From the NCBI GenBank assembly GCA_020721065.1, contig DYNM01000014.1, positions 1 to 64,000 of the forward strand: 64,000 nt of DNA. Reading direction: 5' to 3'. A program made the translations under genes and the position numbers. This DNA comes from Thiocystis violascens. GTDB lineage: Bacteria; Pseudomonadota; Gammaproteobacteria; Chromatiales; Chromatiaceae. The notes under the pieces were generated by a model. It had not been told where the DNA came from. It saw nothing but the letters and a program-made list of their open reading frames with translations, and did not search any database. Positions 45,215 through 54,773 of this stretch are shown in pieces. Every line of letters starts with the position of its first letter. The stretch's first letter is position 1.

Positions 45215-46021
45215 TTATCCTCGAGTGCCAGATGGCGTTGGGCGATCCGCAGGTGGCGCGGGAACCGCTGATTCGTTAGGAGCCCATTTCACCGCAAAAC
45301 CATTGCGATAACGCAGATCGACTTTAAGCGCCTGGCCGGCAGCCTCAAGTTGTGGCGCACTGGCGATGAAGCGGGCAAGTCGTTCTTCCACTGCCTCGGT
45401 GCCCAACCGCAACCGAGTTCCTTTCGCTAATTCAAGTTGCCAGTCACCGCGAGAATCGACCGCCAACACTGCAATCACATGATTGATCTGCTGCAATGCG
45501 GGTTGCCATTTTTGATACGCCGTGACCACTTCAACGCTGCGCTGATCCTCAGCCCGCAATTGCGGCAAACCCGCCGGTACCGTGCCACCACCTTGTTGAA
45601 ACACGATACCGTCAGCGGTGACGAGGCAATCATCATTCCACCGCGCCAGCGGGCGATATTCCTCAACCTGCACTTGCAACCGATCCGGCCACACGCGGCG
45701 CAAGCTGGCGCGTCCAACCCAAGATAACTCCTCAGCGGCGGCTTTTAAGTCAATTAAATCAACGGTCAATAACCCGCCATGCAGCCGCGCTGTCAGCGTT
45801 TGTTGCAGCAACTGCGACGAATGTTGATGGAGTTCACCCTTGACCTCAATCACGCGAATCGGCAGCAAACGCGGTTCCCAATCTTTGAACACCCAACTGC
45901 CCGCACTCAACGCAGCGATCAACAACAATGCCAAGATCGCACGAAAGCGGGACATTCCCGACCGCTCGCTCGGCGGTGGCGGCGCAGGTGTGGGCGCAGC
46001 AGGTGGCGCAGGTTCTGCCAT
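45215..46021 (-). CDS. ftsQ: Cell-division protein FtsQ
   Basis: 268 residues. Seen: a proline/alanine-rich cytoplasmic tail (AEPAPPAAPTPAPPPP), one transmembrane helix (AILALLLIAALSAGSWVF), a POTRA domain beginning LPIRVIEVKGEL, and the FtsQ domain with VGRASLRRVWPDRLQVQVEEYRPLARWND. Bitopic inner-membrane divisome protein. Position between ddl and ftsA is the conserved one. Confidence 0.93.
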   Translation of the reverse strand: MAEPAPPAAPTPAPPPPSERSGMSRFRAILALLLIAALSAGSWVFKDWEPRLLPIRVIEVKGELHQHSSQLLQQTLTARLHGGLLTVDLIDLKAAAEELSWVGRASLRRVWPDRLQVQVEEYRPLARWNDDCLVTADGIVFQQGGGTVPAGLPQLRAEDQRSVEVVTAYQKWQPALQQINHVIAVLAVDSRGDWQLELAKGTRLRLGTEAVEERLARFIASAPQLEAAGQALKVDLRYRNGFAVKWAPNESAVPAPPADRPTPSGTRG

Positions 46022-46029
46022 AAGCGCAA

Positions 46030-46959
46030 TCAGCCTCGCGCCAGACTCGTCGCCAAAATTCGCAGCACCAGCGCATTAAAATCAATGCCAGCCGCTCGCG
46101 CTGCCATCGGCACCAAGCTGTGATCGGTCATCCCCGGCACGGTGTTGATCTCCAACAAATACGGCTGCCCGGCGGCGTCTACCATGAAATCCACCCGTCC
46201 CCAGCCGCTCGCGCCAGCGGTCGTAAACGCAGCCAGCGCCAGCTCGCGGAAGTGCTGCTCGGTCGCGGCATCCAATCCGCACGGGCAATGATAACGGGTG
46301 CTATCGGCTTGATATTTCGCTGCAAAATCATAAAACAGATGCGGCGTTTCCAACCGAATCAACGGCAGTGCCTCGTTGCCCAAAATGGCGCAGGTGTATT
46401 CCGGACCATCAATCCACCGCTCCGCGAGCACTAAATCATCGTAATGTGCGGCAGCTTGCCACGCCTGCGCCAATGCTGGCGCATCTGCCACTCGCGCCAT
46501 GCCGATGCTGGAGCCTTCGTGTACCGGCTTAATCATCAACGGAAATCCGAGCGCGGCAGCGGCGGGTAAATCCGCAGCACTGCGCAATAACACCGAGGCA
46601 GCGGTTGGTAAACCCGCGCCCGTCCACGCCAATTTGCAGCGATATTTGTCCATGCCCAGCGCCGAACCGAGCACGCCGGAACCGGTGTACGGCAAGCCGA
46701 TGGTTTCGAGTGCGCCCTGAATTTGCCCATCTTCACCGCCGCGCCCGTGCAACATGATGAAAGCGCGGTCATAACTGCCGCTGCGCAACTGCGCCAGCAC
46801 CGTGTCATCAGGATCAAGCGGGTGCGCGTCGATGCCCTGCCGTTGCAGCGCCGCGAGCACCGCTTGTCCACTTTTCAGAGAAATCTCGCGCTCGGCCGCA
46901 CGTCCGCCGAGCAGCACTGCGACCTTGCCAAATTGTTGGGCGTCAAGCGTGGTTGTCAT
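46030..46959 (-). CDS. ddl: D-alanine--D-alanine ligase
   Basis: 309 residues. Makes the D-Ala-D-Ala dipeptide for peptidoglycan. Seen: [51 protein letters not shown], the ATP-grasp lysine block [16 protein letters not shown], and C-terminal [15 protein letters not shown]. All ATP-grasp elements are present. Its start overlaps the end of murB by 17 bases. Confidence 0.96.
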   Translation of the reverse strand: MTTTLDAQQFGKVAVLLGGRAAEREISLKSGQAVLAALQRQGIDAHPLDPDDTVLAQLRSGSYDRAFIMLHGRGGEDGQIQGALETIGLPYTGSGVLGSALGMDKYRCKLAWTGAGLPTAASVLLRSAADLPAAAALGFPLMIKPVHEGSSIGMARVADAPALAQAWQAAAHYDDLVLAERWIDGPEYTCAILGNEALPLIRLETPHLFYDFAAKYQADSTRYHCPCGLDAATEQHFRELALAAFTTAGASGWGRVDFMVDAAGQPYLLEINTVPGMTDHSLVPMAARAAGIDFNALVLRILATSLARG

Positions 46960-47839
46960 CAGAATGTCCAGTAATTTGATGCACTTCGGGAATCAGGTGA
47001 ATGCCGGTGTGCTGCGCCACCTGCTGCTGCACATAGTCAATTAAATGGCTGATGTCAGCGGCAGTGGCGCCGCCGGTGTTGATGATGAAATTAGCATGTT
47101 TTTCAGAAACTTGTGCGCCGCCGATGCGATACCCTTTCAAACCCAGCGCATCAATCAAGCGGGCGGCGTGATCATTGGGCGGATTGCGGAATACCGAGCC
47201 GCAGCTCGGTTGACCAATTGGCTGCGTCGCCGCTCGCCGTTCCAGCATCTCGCGCATTCGCTCCAACGCTGCCGCGCCATCGCCGGGCGTCAATTCCAAT
47301 TCGGCGGCAACAAACCACTCGCCCGCTGCGCCGCTGACTTGACGATAACCGACGCTAAACTCTGCCGCCTCGCGCCAGCGCAACGTGCCACTGCGATCCA
47401 GCGTCTGCACGCGGCGGACGTGCGGCCAGGTTTCACCGCCCCACGCGCCAGCATTGAGCGCCAACGCGCCGCCAAAAGTGCCGGGAATGCCGGTCAGGAA
47501 TTCCAGCCCGCATAAATTGTGCTGCGCCGCAAATCGCGCCAGCTTGGCGCTCGGCACTCCCGCGTCAACGACAATGCCGGTCGCGCCGCGCTGTTCCAGT
47601 CCGGTCAAACCGCCGAGCGTGTGAATCACGGTGCCGGCAAAACCGCTGTCAGCAATCAACACATTGCTGCCGAGTCCGAGCCACAGCAGCGGTTCAGCGG
47701 GCGGCAATTCTCGCAAAAATGCCGTTAAATCAGCAATGTCAGTCGGACGATACAGTTGCCGCGCCGGGCCGCCCACGCGCCAAGTCGTGTAACGCGCCAG
47801 CGGTTCATCATGGCGCAGGATGCCGGAATAGGTGCTCAT
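46943..47839 (-). CDS. murB: UDP-N-acetylenolpyruvoylglucosamine reductase
   Basis: 298 residues. Reduces UDP-GlcNAc-enolpyruvate to UDP-MurNAc using FAD and NADPH. Seen: [32 protein letters not shown] (FAD binding), [20 protein letters not shown], and [21 protein letters not shown], where the SCGS form and short length indicate the type II MurB rather than the E. coli type I. The start overlaps the murC stop (ATGA). Confidence 0.96.
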   Translation of the reverse strand: MSTYSGILRHDEPLARYTTWRVGGPARQLYRPTDIADLTAFLRELPPAEPLLWLGLGSNVLIADSGFAGTVIHTLGGLTGLEQRGATGIVVDAGVPSAKLARFAAQHNLCGLEFLTGIPGTFGGALALNAGAWGGETWPHVRRVQTLDRSGTLRWREAAEFSVGYRQVSGAAGEWFVAAELELTPGDGAAALERMREMLERRAATQPIGQPSCGSVFRNPPNDHAARLIDALGLKGYRIGGAQVSEKHANFIINTGGATAADISHLIDYVQQQVAQHTGIHLIPEVHQITGHSDDNHA

Positions 47840-49257
47840 GCGGCGAACTGCTGCGGCAATCTTGCCGCGAGTGCGCCGATGTCGCCTGCGCCAGAAATCA
47901 ACACGATGTCACCAGATTGGAGCAAATGCGGCAGCAGTTCTGGCACCTCGCTGACCTGCTGCGCAAATACCGGCTCCAGCGCCCCGCGCATCCGAATTGC
48001 CCGAATCAACGCCCGTCCGTCTGCGCCAGCAATCGGCGCTTCACCTGCCGGATACACCTCGCACAGCACCAGCGCGTCGGCGGTCGAAAGCACGGCAACG
48101 AAATCCTCAAATTGCTCCTGCGTCCGGCTGAAGCGGTGCGGCTGAAACACCAGCACCAGTCGGCGCTGCGGCCAGCCAGCACGAATCGCAGCGATGGTGG
48201 CGGCGACCTCGCGGGGATGATGCCCATAATCATCAATCAACAGCAGCTCGCGTCCAGCAGCATCGGTGATGGCGCTGGCGACAAACCGCCGTCCGACGCC
48301 TTCAAACTGCTGCAACGCTCGTGCAATCGCCGTTTCGCTCACGCCCAATTCCAGCGCGATGCAAATCGCCGCCAACGCATTCAACACGTTATGACGACCG
48401 GGCAGATTGAGCGTGATCTCCAGCGGCGCTGCGAGCTGGGCGCTGTGAACGACAAAGCGCGTTTGCATTTCGTGCTGGCGCAGGTCGGTCGCTCGCACGT
48501 CTGCGTCAGGATGGGTGCCATACGTCCGCACGGCGCGACCAACCATCGGCACCAGCGCCCGCACTTCGTCGTCATCAAGACAGAGCACCGCCAGCCCGTA
48601 AAACGGCAGATGGTGCAGGAATTCCATAAACGTGCTGCGCAAGCGATTGAAATCATTGCCATAAGTGCGCATGTGATCGGCGTCGATATTGGTCACGACG
48701 GAAATCATCGGCTGCAAATACAAAAATGAAGCGTCACTTTCGTCGGCTTCGGCGACCAGATATTTGCTGGTGCCGAGTTTGGCGTTGGCTCCGGCGCTGG
48801 TGAGGCGACCGCCGATGACGAAAGTCGGATCAAGTCCGCCTTCCGCCAAAATGCTGGCAACCAAGCTGGTGGTTGTGGTTTTGCCGTGCGTGCCGGCGAC
48901 CGCGACGCCGTAATAAAACCGCATCAATTCCGCCAACATTTCCGCCCGGCGCACAATCGGCAGCCGCGCTGCGCGAGCGGCAGCGATTTCGGGATTGGTT
49001 TCATCAATCGCAGTGGAGACGACAACCGCGTCGGTCGCTGCGACCTGTTCGGCGCGATGTCCGATAAACACGGTGACGCCGAGCGCAGTCAGGCGGCGCG
49101 TGGTGTCGCTCTCGCGCAGGTCAGAACCGCTGACTTGGTAGCCGAGATTGGCCATCAATTCAGCGATGCCGCTCATGCCAGCGCCGCCGATGCCAATGAA
49201 ATGTAAACGCCGAATGCGCCCCATGCGCTCGGCGGTGTGTTCAAAATGGGTGTTCAT
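47836..49257 (-). CDS. murC: UDP-N-acetylmuramate--L-alanine ligase
   Basis: 473 residues. Adds the first amino acid of the peptidoglycan stem peptide. Seen: [18 protein letters not shown], the ATP loop [40 protein letters not shown] and [12 protein letters not shown]. Complete Mur ligase. The 70 bases before it (toward murG) consist largely of degenerate heptamer repeats, so the ribosome site must lie within repeat sequence. Confidence 0.97.
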   Translation of the reverse strand: MNTHFEHTAERMGRIRRLHFIGIGGAGMSGIAELMANLGYQVSGSDLRESDTTRRLTALGVTVFIGHRAEQVAATDAVVVSTAIDETNPEIAAARAARLPIVRRAEMLAELMRFYYGVAVAGTHGKTTTTSLVASILAEGGLDPTFVIGGRLTSAGANAKLGTSKYLVAEADESDASFLYLQPMISVVTNIDADHMRTYGNDFNRLRSTFMEFLHHLPFYGLAVLCLDDDEVRALVPMVGRAVRTYGTHPDADVRATDLRQHEMQTRFVVHSAQLAAPLEITLNLPGRHNVLNALAAICIALELGVSETAIARALQQFEGVGRRFVASAITDAAGRELLLIDDYGHHPREVAATIAAIRAGWPQRRLVLVFQPHRFSRTQEQFEDFVAVLSTADALVLCEVYPAGEAPIAGADGRALIRAIRMRGALEPVFAQQVSEVPELLPHLLQSGDIVLISGAGDIGALAARLPQQFAA

Positions 49258-49261
49258 TTGA

Positions 49262-49337
49262 GTTGTCGGTTATCAGTTGGCAGTTGTCAGCAGACAACTG
49301 GAGGTTAAACGGCGGGGGAAAAAGTTGTCAGTTATCA
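49262..49337. repeat. Degenerate heptamer repeats between murG and murC
   Basis: Units such as CAGTTGGCAGTTGTCAG and AGTTGTCAGTTATCAG run from the murC start into the end of murG; the murG stop codon (49328-49330) is part of the repeat. Confidence 0.7.
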
Positions 49338-50416
49338 GCAGATTGAGCGCGTTGGGCAATGGCCAGACACGCGGCGGCAATGCGAGCGGTGGCGTCAGGT
49401 TGCGCCAGTTGGCGAGCGCGTTCGCTCATTGCCGCTAACGCAGCGCGATCTGCGAACAATTCGGTTAATAACGCGCTCAGGCTGCTGGCGCTGAGATCGC
49501 GCTGCAACACCAATCGCGCTGCGCCAGCATCGGCGAGATAACGGGCGTTACCGACTTGATGATCGTCCACTGCGAACGGATACGGCACCAGCACGGGGGC
49601 GACGCCCGCTGCGGCGAGTTCGGCAATGGTCAACGCGCCAGCGCGACAAATCACCAGATCAGCCCAGTCATACGCTGCCGCCATGTCGTTGATAAATGGC
49701 GTGATCTCGGCGCTGACGCCAGCGGTTTGATACGCGGATTGGGCAAGTTGCAATGTCCGTTCACCGGCTTGATGACGCACTTGCGGGCGCTGCGCTTCTG
49801 GCAACGCGGCGAGCGCAGCGGGCACGATTTCATTTAACGCTTGTGCGCCGAGCGAGCCGCCGAGAATCAGCAGATTAAATCCCCCTTTTTCAAAGGAAGG
49901 CTTTAACTCAAGAATCGCCTGCCGCACCGGATTCCCGACCGTGATTGCGCCTCGCGCTGGCGGAAAACTGCCGGGGAAGGCTTCAAAAACTTGCGTTGCC
50001 AATCGCGCCAGCCAGCGATTGGTCAAGCCGGGAATCCCGTTTTGCTCGTGAATCACCAGCGGAATGCCCAACATTCGCGCCGCTAATCCGCCCGGGCCAG
50101 CGACAAATCCGCCCATGCCCAGCACCAGCGCCGGTCGCCGTCGCCGCAAAATGGACTGCGCTTGCCAGACTGCACCTGCCAAGGTGAACGGCAGCCGCAG
50201 GCGCGTTGCCCAGCTTTTGCCGCGCACGCCAGCGATGTCGATCCATTCCAGTTCAAAACCGTGTTCAGCGACCAGTCGCGCTTCCATGCCGCTGCGGGTG
50301 CCGATCCAAAACACCTCAACGCCGTGCTGGCGCAGCACTTCGGCGACCGCCAGCGCCGGGAAAACGTGACCGCCCGTGCCGCCCGCCATGATGCCAATCG
50401 TTATGCACGAACCCAT
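49328..50416 (-). CDS. murG: Undecaprenyl-PP-MurNAc-pentapeptide GlcNAc transferase
   Basis: 362 residues. Makes lipid II on the cytoplasmic face. Seen: IMAGGTGGHVFPALAVAEVL, GMGGFVAGPGGLAARML, HEQNGIPGLTNRWLA, LLILGGSLGAQALNE and the donor-site VICRAGALTIAELAAAGV. Odd: between the two Rossmann domains, ELKPSFEKGGFN is encoded by the dispersed G/C-tract repeat, replacing the usual variable linker. C-terminal residues ADN come from a heptamer repeat. The start overlaps ftsW by 16 bases. Confidence 0.96.
   Translation of the reverse strand: MGSCITIGIMAGGTGGHVFPALAVAEVLRQHGVEVFWIGTRSGMEARLVAEHGFELEWIDIAGVRGKSWATRLRLPFTLAGAVWQAQSILRRRRPALVLGMGGFVAGPGGLAARMLGIPLVIHEQNGIPGLTNRWLARLATQVFEAFPGSFPPARGAITVGNPVRQAILELKPSFEKGGFNLLILGGSLGAQALNEIVPAALAALPEAQRPQVRHQAGERTLQLAQSAYQTAGVSAEITPFINDMAAAYDWADLVICRAGALTIAELAAAGVAPVLVPYPFAVDDHQVGNARYLADAGAARLVLQRDLSASSLSALLTELFADRAALAAMSERARQLAQPDATARIAAACLAIAQRAQSADN
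49876..49906. repeat. Dispersed G/C-tract repeat, copy D (inside murG)
   Basis: AAATCCCCC, TTTTTCAAAGG, AAGGCTTTAA. On the minus strand it is read in frame as KPSFEKGGFN, within the interdomain segment of MurG. Confidence 0.8.
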
Positions 50417-51609
50417 CGCACCCCCTGCTGTGGTTTGGGCGCAGTCTCGACTGCGAGCTGGCGCACGGTGGCGTCAATGCGCAGCAGAATGGCGACGGCG
50501 ACGCAGCCAACGATCACGCTGTTGCTGCCATAACTGAGAAACGGCATGGTTAATCCTTTAGTCGGTAAAAAGCCGATATTGACGCCGATATTGACAAAGG
50601 CTTGCAAACTTAGCCACAGCGCAATGCCTTGGGCAACGTGCGCAGCAAAACGTTGATTCAATACTTCGGCGCGAGTTGCGATAGCAAATGCGCGTCGTGC
50701 TAAAAAAACAAATGCGCCAATTAAGGCGACAACGCCAATTAAACCAAATTCTTCGCCCACAACGGAAACGAGAAAATCGGTGTGTGCTTCGGGTAAAAAA
50801 AACTGTTTTTGAATGCCATTGCCCAAGCCAACGCCAAACCATTCGCCGCGCCCAAATGCAATTAACGCTTGGCTGAGTTGATAGCCGCTATTAAATGGGT
50901 CTTCCCAAGGATTGAGAAATGAAATGACCCGTTTCATGCGATAAGGCGAAAAAATCACCAATGCCACTAAACCCGCGCCGACAGTGCCCAATAAAAAAGC
51001 AAATGGCAGCAAGCTGGCACCACCGAGAAATAACAATCCCATGACCGTCGCCAGCATGACGGAAGTGGTGCCGAAATCTGGCTGCATTAAAATCAATGCG
51101 GCGGCGACGCCAATTAACAGCATTGGACGAATAAAACCGACGATTTGATTGGCGACGGCGCTGGCATGGCGCACGAGATAGCCAGAAACATAAATCACCG
51201 CAAACAATTTGACGAATTCTGACGGTTGCAAATTGAGCGGGCCGAGCGGAATCCAGCGCATTGCGCCGTTGACGCTGCGCCCAATGCCGGGCACCAATAC
51301 CAGCGCCAGCACCGCAATTCCGCCTAAAAATAACCAAGTGCTGGCGCGTTCCCAACGCGCAATTGGCACGGTGTACGCGGCGAGACCGCAGCCGAGCGCG
51401 AGCGTTAAGGCGAAGGCGTGGCGAATCACATAAAAAAATGGATCGTTGCAACAGCGTTCTGCAATCGACATCGAGGCAGAAGCAACCATGATGAAGCCAA
51501 ATGCCAGCAGTCCGAGAGCGCAAACCAGCAGCGGATAATCGAGCTGAGATGGGCGCTCGCGGCGGCGGGAGAGTGGGCGCGGAGCGCGTTTGACAATCGC
51601 CATCATCAA
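50401..51609 (-). CDS. ftsW: SEDS-family division protein FtsW
   Basis: 402 residues; three consecutive possible starts (51609, 51606, 51603). About ten transmembrane helices. FtsW polymerises septal glycan from lipid II with a partner penicillin-binding protein. Seen: GFIMVASASM in helix 1, GRSVNGAMRWIPLGPLNLQPSE with the family motif, VAGxx-type QPDFGTTSVM and the C-terminal GVNIGFLPTKGLTMPFLSYG. Typical. No murD or mraY lies upstream; a corC-like gene does. Confidence 0.96.
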   Translation of the reverse strand: MMMAIVKRAPRPLSRRRERPSQLDYPLLVCALGLLAFGFIMVASASMSIAERCCNDPFFYVIRHAFALTLALGCGLAAYTVPIARWERASTWLFLGGIAVLALVLVPGIGRSVNGAMRWIPLGPLNLQPSEFVKLFAVIYVSGYLVRHASAVANQIVGFIRPMLLIGVAAALILMQPDFGTTSVMLATVMGLLFLGGASLLPFAFLLGTVGAGLVALVIFSPYRMKRVISFLNPWEDPFNSGYQLSQALIAFGRGEWFGVGLGNGIQKQFFLPEAHTDFLVSVVGEEFGLIGVVALIGAFVFLARRAFAIATRAEVLNQRFAAHVAQGIALWLSLQAFVNIGVNIGFLPTKGLTMPFLSYGSNSVIVGCVAVAILLRIDATVRQLAVETAPKPQQGVRWVRA

Positions 51610-51635
51610 TTATTTCTCCTGTATATTCAAAGACT

Positions 51636-52910
51636 TTAACGCCGTAACTTGCGTACCGTTCGCTGAATCACTTTGACAGTTTTCACGCCTGATTCAACAG
51701 TTTGAATGATTTCAAGCGGATGCGTGTGCAGCAACAAGCTGGTGCCGGGTTCGGGAATCGTTTCCAGATAGTCCAAAATCAAGCCGTTGAGCGTTTTGGG
51801 GCCATCAGTCGGCAGTTCCCAGCGCAGCGCCCGGTTGAGATCGCGCAGCCCAATGCTGCAATCAATCAATAAGCTACCATCCTCAGCGTGGTGAATTTCC
51901 TCCAGACGGTCGTAAGGGTCGGTCGTGAATTCGCCCACGATTTCTTCCAACAAATCCGTCAAGGTAATCAAGCCCTTAAAATCGCCGTATTCGTCCACCA
52001 CCAGCGCCACCCGCCGTTTGAGGCGCTGAAAATTGAGCAACTGCTGATACAGCGGCGTGCCTTCTGGCACAAAATATGGCTCACGGGCGATCTCACGCAG
52101 GCGGGTTTTGGTTAAGGTTTTATCTAGCAGCGCGTGCAGCGCATTTCGCGCATGAAACACGCCAAGCACGTTGTCCACGCCGCCATCAAACAGCGGTAAA
52201 CGGGTGTAATTGGTGTTGCGGATGGCGTGCAAAATGTCATCTTCACTGTCTTGCAGGTCAATCCCTTCGACGGCATGGCGCGGAATCATAATGTCCTCAA
52301 CGGTGGCGTGTTCGAGGTCAAGAATCGCCAGCAACATGGCGCGGCTGCGTTCTGGCACCATCGCGCTGGATTCGCTCACCACCGTGCGTAATTCCTCGCG
52401 GCTCAGGGCGGTGGTGGGGCTGTCGGTGGGCGCGATTCCTAGCATTTTCAGCAAGCCGTTGGTGATTAAATTCACTGCCCACACAATGGGATAGAACAGT
52501 TTGAGCAAGACGGTGTAGACATACGCTGCTGGTAGCGCCAGCCGTTCTGGATGCAAGGTGCCGTAGGTTTTGGGCGTGACCTCGCCAAAAATGAGCACGA
52601 CCAGCGTCAACACTCCCGCCGCGATGCCAATTGCCGCCTCGCCGCCCAGCCGTAACGCCAACACGGTTGCCAACGCCGAAGCGATGGTATTCACAAAGTT
52701 GTTGCCAAGCAGAATGATGCCAATCAACCGATCTGGGCGTTCCAACAGCTTGCGAGCGAGCCGCGCTCCCTGATTGCCTTGATCGGCAAGATGGCGCAAA
52801 CGGTAGCGGTTGAGCGTCAGCAAGGCGGTTTCGGAACCGGAAAAGAATGCTGATAGCGCAATTAACAGGACTAAAGCGATGGATAAACCGGTTAGTGACA
52901 GATCGTTCAC
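51636..52910 (-). CDS. CorC/HlyC-family membrane protein with CBS domains
   Basis: 424 residues. Seen: an N-terminal DUF21 (CNNM) membrane domain with LSAFFSGSETALLTLNRYRL and LGNNFVNTIASALATVLAL, a CBS pair (about 205-330; EDIMIPRHAVEGIDL and LVVDEYGDFKGLITLTDLLEEIVGE), and the C-terminal CorC_HlyC domain. The YfjD/CNNM group is linked to divalent cation (Mg, Co) transport or homeostasis. It lies 26 bases upstream of ftsW and could be co-transcribed with the division genes. Confidence 0.92.
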   Translation of the reverse strand: MNDLSLTGLSIALVLLIALSAFFSGSETALLTLNRYRLRHLADQGNQGARLARKLLERPDRLIGIILLGNNFVNTIASALATVLALRLGGEAAIGIAAGVLTLVVLIFGEVTPKTYGTLHPERLALPAAYVYTVLLKLFYPIVWAVNLITNGLLKMLGIAPTDSPTTALSREELRTVVSESSAMVPERSRAMLLAILDLEHATVEDIMIPRHAVEGIDLQDSEDDILHAIRNTNYTRLPLFDGGVDNVLGVFHARNALHALLDKTLTKTRLREIAREPYFVPEGTPLYQQLLNFQRLKRRVALVVDEYGDFKGLITLTDLLEEIVGEFTTDPYDRLEEIHHAEDGSLLIDCSIGLRDLNRALRWELPTDGPKTLNGLILDYLETIPEPGTSLLLHTHPLEIIQTVESGVKTVKVIQRTVRKLRR

Positions 52911-52991
52911 ACGGAGCCGTGAGGTAAGGACAGTTGCGCGATTCTAACGGAATCGCTCCACGCTGGAGATGAAGACTGAATGATTCACTGC

Positions 52992-53017
52992 GCACCGCGT
53001 TTGAGATGGTGCTTTTT
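52992..53017 (+). terminator. Short terminator-like hairpin upstream of rdgC
   Basis: GCACC / GGTGC followed by TTTTT, 18 bases before the rdgC start. The 5-bp stem is short; it could be a weak attenuator or chance. Confidence 0.3.
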
Positions 53018-53034
53018 CTATTTTAGGACGAACC

Positions 53035-53934
53035 ATGTTTAAGAATGCCCGCTTATTGCAGCTCACCACGCCTTTCAATTGGGAGGTGACGGCGCTGGCA
53101 GAACAATTAGCCACGCGGCGCTTTCGCTCCTGCGGTGCTTTGGAAACGACGACGCTTGGTTGGGCACCCGCGCTCGGCGCTGATCCGCAATTGGTGTTTG
53201 CGGTGAACGAGTGCCTGTTGCTGTGCGCTCGCAAACAGGAGCGTTTGTTACCCGCCGCTGCGATTAACGAAGCCTTGGAAGAGCGCATCAGCGAAGTGGA
53301 AAGCCATGAAACGCGGACGGTGGGGCGCTCCGAACGGCGGCGGATGCGCGAGCAATTGCTCACAGAAATGCTGCCTCACGCCTTCACCCGCTCGCGGCGG
53401 ACGCGGCTATATCTCGATACCGCGACCAACTGGCTGGTGGTTGATGCAGCCAGCGATAAACAGGCTGAAGAGGTCGTGACCTTGCTGCGCGAAACGCTGG
53501 GCAGCTTGCCGGCGCGTCTGCCGGAACCGCAACGCGCCCCGGCTGCCGTGATGACAGAATGGCTGTTGACACAAAAAGCGCCGTTGGATTTTGTTGCCGG
53601 TGACGCCTGCGAACTGCGCGACACCGACGCCCCAAATGGCATGGTGCGCTGTCGCGGTCAAGATTTAGCCAGCGCCGAGATATTGAATCATTTACGCGCT
53701 GGCAAATTAGTCACCAAGCTGGCGCTGGAATGGGATGAACGGTTCACTTTTGTATTAGCGGATGATTTATCATTCAAACGCATTCAATTGATTGACGCGG
53801 TGCCTGATGATACTAATGACGCCAATGATGATGAATTAGAAGCCACCGCGCAATTGCAAACAGATTTTGCGTTGTTTGCATTGCAAATGCGGGCATTGAT
53901 TCAGCGTTGTGAAACCGTATTTGCATTACAATAA
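53035..53934 (+). CDS. rdgC: Recombination-associated protein RdgC
   Basis: 299 residues, the family length. RdgC forms a dimeric ring on DNA and restrains RecA. Seen: MFKNARLLQLTTPFNW at the start, LVFAVNECLLLCARKQERLLPAAAINE, RMREQLLTEMLPHAFTRSRRT and LDTATNWLVVDAASDKQAEEV in order, as in gammaproteobacterial members. AGGACGAACC precedes the ATG. Monocistronic; a GC-rich hairpin follows. Confidence 0.95.
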   Translation: MFKNARLLQLTTPFNWEVTALAEQLATRRFRSCGALETTTLGWAPALGADPQLVFAVNECLLLCARKQERLLPAAAINEALEERISEVESHETRTVGRSERRRMREQLLTEMLPHAFTRSRRTRLYLDTATNWLVVDAASDKQAEEVVTLLRETLGSLPARLPEPQRAPAAVMTEWLLTQKAPLDFVAGDACELRDTDAPNGMVRCRGQDLASAEILNHLRAGKLVTKLALEWDERFTFVLADDLSFKRIQLIDAVPDDTNDANDDELEATAQLQTDFALFALQMRALIQRCETVFALQ

Positions 53935-53955
53935 CTTGCGCTGTTAACACGCAAC

Positions 53956-53976
53956 AGCGGCAGTTTTCCTGCCGCT
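53956..53976 (+). terminator. Hairpin after rdgC, weak terminator
   Basis: AGCGGCAG / CTGCCGCT with a TTTTC loop, between the converging rdgC and carbonic anhydrase genes. No T run follows, so efficiency is doubtful. Confidence 0.45.
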
Positions 53977-54000
53977 CATTGCAGCACTTGGTGAATGCAA

Positions 54001-54636
54001 TTAGGCGCTGGGCAACTCATCAAAAAAATGCACCATTCCCGTTTCCAACGCATACTCAGCACCAATCACCACCAAGCCATCTTGTGCAATAAGAGATTCA
54101 ATAATTGCTGAACCATGCCGCAAATGATTGACCGAAGCGCGAACATTTGCACGGACGGCGGCGCGATGTAATGCCAAGCGATCATAGCGTAAATCGGTAT
54201 CTAAAAACCCTTCGACCGCTGGTTTTACGCGATTCACAATCGCAGCGATATTGCGCGATTCACTGTCTTCACCATCAAGCAAGGCTTCAATTGTTGCAGT
54301 CACTGCGCCACAGTGAGAATGTCCAAGTACAACCACTAAGCGCGTGTGATAACGCGATACAGCGAATTCAACACTGCCAATTTGTGATGGCGCAACGATA
54401 TTGCCAGCAACCCGAATCACAAATAAATCACCCAAGCCTTGATCAAAAATAATCTCAGCCGGAACGCGGGAATCAGAACAGCCAAGAATAATGGCAAATG
54501 GCGTTTGACACGCCAATGATTCCAAGCGTTGGGTATGATTCAGCAGCGTGTTACTAATACATTGATTGGTTGCAAAGCGTTGATTACCCACGCGCAAACG
54601 AGCGAGGGCTTCAGAGGCGGAAATGGATTGATTCAT
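54001..54636 (-). CDS. Beta-class carbonic anhydrase
   Basis: 211 residues. Interconverts CO2 and bicarbonate. Seen: zinc-site LGCSDSRVPAE (first cysteine, aspartate-arginine dyad) and LGHSHCGAVTAT (histidine and second cysteine), with VIRVAGNIV between; all typical beta-CA ligands are present. No signal peptide. In a CO2-fixing bacterium it could supply carbon fixation, but no carboxysome or rubisco gene is near. Monocistronic. Confidence 0.94.
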   Translation of the reverse strand: MNQSISASEALARLRVGNQRFATNQCISNTLLNHTQRLESLACQTPFAIILGCSDSRVPAEIIFDQGLGDLFVIRVAGNIVAPSQIGSVEFAVSRYHTRLVVVLGHSHCGAVTATIEALLDGEDSESRNIAAIVNRVKPAVEGFLDTDLRYDRLALHRAAVRANVRASVNHLRHGSAIIESLIAQDGLVVIGAEYALETGMVHFFDELPSA

Positions 54637-54773
54637 AACGTGTGAAAAATGTGGTGATTGCTAATGGATAGAATGCTGATTTTAACCGGAATACGCCTCT
54701 TTGAAACCCAGTTATTTTCGCTGTTTTAACAACCTTATCGAGCGAAAACTTTAACGATTCCAGCGAGTGAACG

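Noticed and set aside
47719..48729. Long open frame on the plus strand (336 codons)
   Set aside because: Antisense to murB and murC, whose motifs are complete; high GC at third positions creates open antisense frames.
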